14,099 nucleotides of DNA, taken from Desulfobulbaceae bacterium (GTDB lineage: Bacteria > Desulfobacterota > Desulfobulbia > Desulfobulbales > Desulfocapsaceae). The translations under genes were made by a program, and so were the position numbers. The notes under the pieces are model-generated. The model ran no database searches and had not been told where the DNA came from. It was given only the letters and a program-made list of their open reading frames with translations. Positions 13,262 through 14,099 of the stretch are shown here, piece by piece (the stretch's first letter is position 1; each line of letters starts with the position of its first letter). Location of the stretch: positions 1 to 14,099 of the forward strand of contig JAMOMO010000123.1 of NCBI GenBank assembly GCA_027067035.1. Reading direction: 5' to 3'.

Positions 13262-14099
13262 TTACGTGAGAAGTGACGGCAGCAGAGATCCGGCCAGATC
13301 CGGGAAATCACTCTCTTTAAAGCAGTAGTGCATTTCAAGAAAGCGCTCCCGCAGCGCCTTGACCTCCTCTTTCACCTCAGTTTCCCTGAGAATCAAATCC
13401 GCCAGCAGACCCGCCAGTTCCTGAAAATCTGCCGGTTCCATGCCAAAGCGTGTCATCTCAGATACACCGAGCCGCAGGGCACCCGAGGCGGTGAATCCTT
13501 CTTCAGACGGCGTTGCCTGATAGTTGACGATGATATTATTCTCTTCCATCTTCCTGGCCACCTTTGCACCGTTTCCATAGCCGACATGGACAAGCACCTG
13601 GTGGGTTTCAGTGAAACTGACAGCCGGATCTCCGGCCACATCAAGTCCCTCGTCTTTGAGTGCCCGGGCAAATGTCCTGGCATTTTCAACAACCGCCTTT
13701 TGATAGCTCTCCTTGAAATGATTCATCTCATAGGTTGCAAAGAGCAGGCCTGCCATGGTTCCCAGATGATGATTACTGACACTGCCCGGGAAGGTCCTGC
13801 GCTTCACCGCCTCCCACAGTTCGTAGTGGAGTTCATCTTCTGCAAAATCAGAGGCAATCACCCCACGCTGGGTGCCGAAAAAGGTCTTATGGGTGGAACC
13901 GGTGACAATGTGTGCCCCCTCCTGGAGCGGTGCCTGAAAATGTCCTCCATAGAGGCCGAGTACATGGGCCATATCGTACATGATAAGACACGATGGCGCA
14001 TGTTCATCCACAATGGCCCGCAGCTCACGTACAGGTTCCTTGTGGATCACCATGCTCTTGCCAAGGATAAGCAGCTCCGGCTGCTCATCCTTGATCAGC
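13262..14099 (-). CDS. Partial serine hydroxymethyltransferase-family PLP enzyme (C-terminal 279 residues)
   Basis: The frame is open to the right edge, so the N-terminal part is missing; the last codon seen is at 14098. The visible part carries the fold-type I PLP site: YDMAHVLGLYGG holds the Asp that contacts the PLP ring nitrogen and the stacking His context, and STHKTFFGTQRG holds the Schiff-base Lys (true GlyA has TTHKTL.GPRGG). GALRLGVSEMTRFGM matches the SGIRVGTPA.TRRG carboxylate-binding region. Serine hydroxymethyltransferases interconvert serine and glycine with tetrahydrofolate. The motifs diverge from standard GlyA (FFGTQ for LRGPR, and GKSMVIHKEPV where GGSAYSR is usual), so this may be a paralogue with another substrate. 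It converges on modC with a 3-bp gap and no visible terminator. Confidence 0.8.
   Translation of the reverse strand, partial: LIKDEQPELLILGKSMVIHKEPVRELRAIVDEHAPSCLIMYDMAHVLGLYGGHFQAPLQEGAHIVTGSTHKTFFGTQRGVIASDFAEDELHYELWEAVKRRTFPGSVSNHHLGTMAGLLFATYEMNHFKESYQKAVVENARTFARALKDEGLDVAGDPAVSFTETHQVLVHVGYGNGAKVARKMEENNIIVNYQATPSEEGFTASGALRLGVSEMTRFGMEPADFQELAGLLADLILRETEVKEEVKALRERFLEMHYCFKESDFPDLAGSLLPSLLT

Noticed and set aside
1..14099. CRISPR arrays, tRNA or rRNA genes, insertion sequences
   Set aside because: No regularly spaced repeats, RNA-gene signatures, transposase genes or terminal repeats were seen.

Overview
The window is a molybdenum nitrogenase locus plus a molybdate uptake operon. 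It most likely comes from an anaerobic Desulfobacterota (deltaproteobacterial) bacterium; a Desulfobulbales-type sulfate or sulfur metaboliser is my best guess, not a demonstrated identity. The reasons are the nifH-nifI1-nifI2-nifD-nifK order, a NifD with the roughly 50-residue insertion and a short NifK (both typical of the anaerobe nitrogenase group), a sigma-54/NifA control system, and the moderate G+C content.

Left to right: (1) 1-783, minus strand, the N-terminal part of a multi-pass membrane protein that resembles TMTC/PMT-like glycosyltransferases and runs off the window. (2) 919-8609, minus strand, one long tightly packed nif operon that is transcribed leftwards: nifH, nifI1, nifI2, nifD, nifK, a NifB-like protein without the radical-SAM cysteines, a thioredoxin-fold [2Fe-2S] ferredoxin, a GNAT acetyltransferase, a HEPN-like protein, an unrecognised 104-aa protein and a Nif11-domain protein. 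A strong intrinsic terminator follows. (3) 8610-9106, a 497-bp divergent control region with sigma-54 -24/-12 promoters facing both ways and a consensus NifA upstream activator site. (4) 9107-10708, plus strand, nifA. (5) 10762-13258, plus strand, modE-modA-modB-modC, with a perfect 10-bp-arm inverted repeat directly against the modE start codon. (6) 13262-14099, minus strand, the C-terminal part of a divergent serine hydroxymethyltransferase-family enzyme, convergent with modC.

How it fits together: NifA with RpoN should switch on the leftward nif operon. NifH and NifDK form nitrogenase, and NifI1/NifI2 give rapid reversible inhibition of NifDK when fixed nitrogen appears. The genes after nifK look like accessory functions for electron supply, cofactor handling and maturation, but most have no settled role. 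ModABC supplies molybdate for the iron-molybdenum cofactor, and ModE probably controls that operon. nifE, nifN, nifV and a catalytically complete nifB are not in the window, so cofactor synthesis must be encoded elsewhere.

The most unusual points are the NifB-like protein that keeps the fold and the C-terminal cofactor-binding domain but has lost the CxxxCxxC motif; the loss of the TOBE/Mop molybdate-binding domains from both ModE and ModC; and the ModE-type operator that leaves no room for a leader or Shine-Dalgarno sequence before modE.
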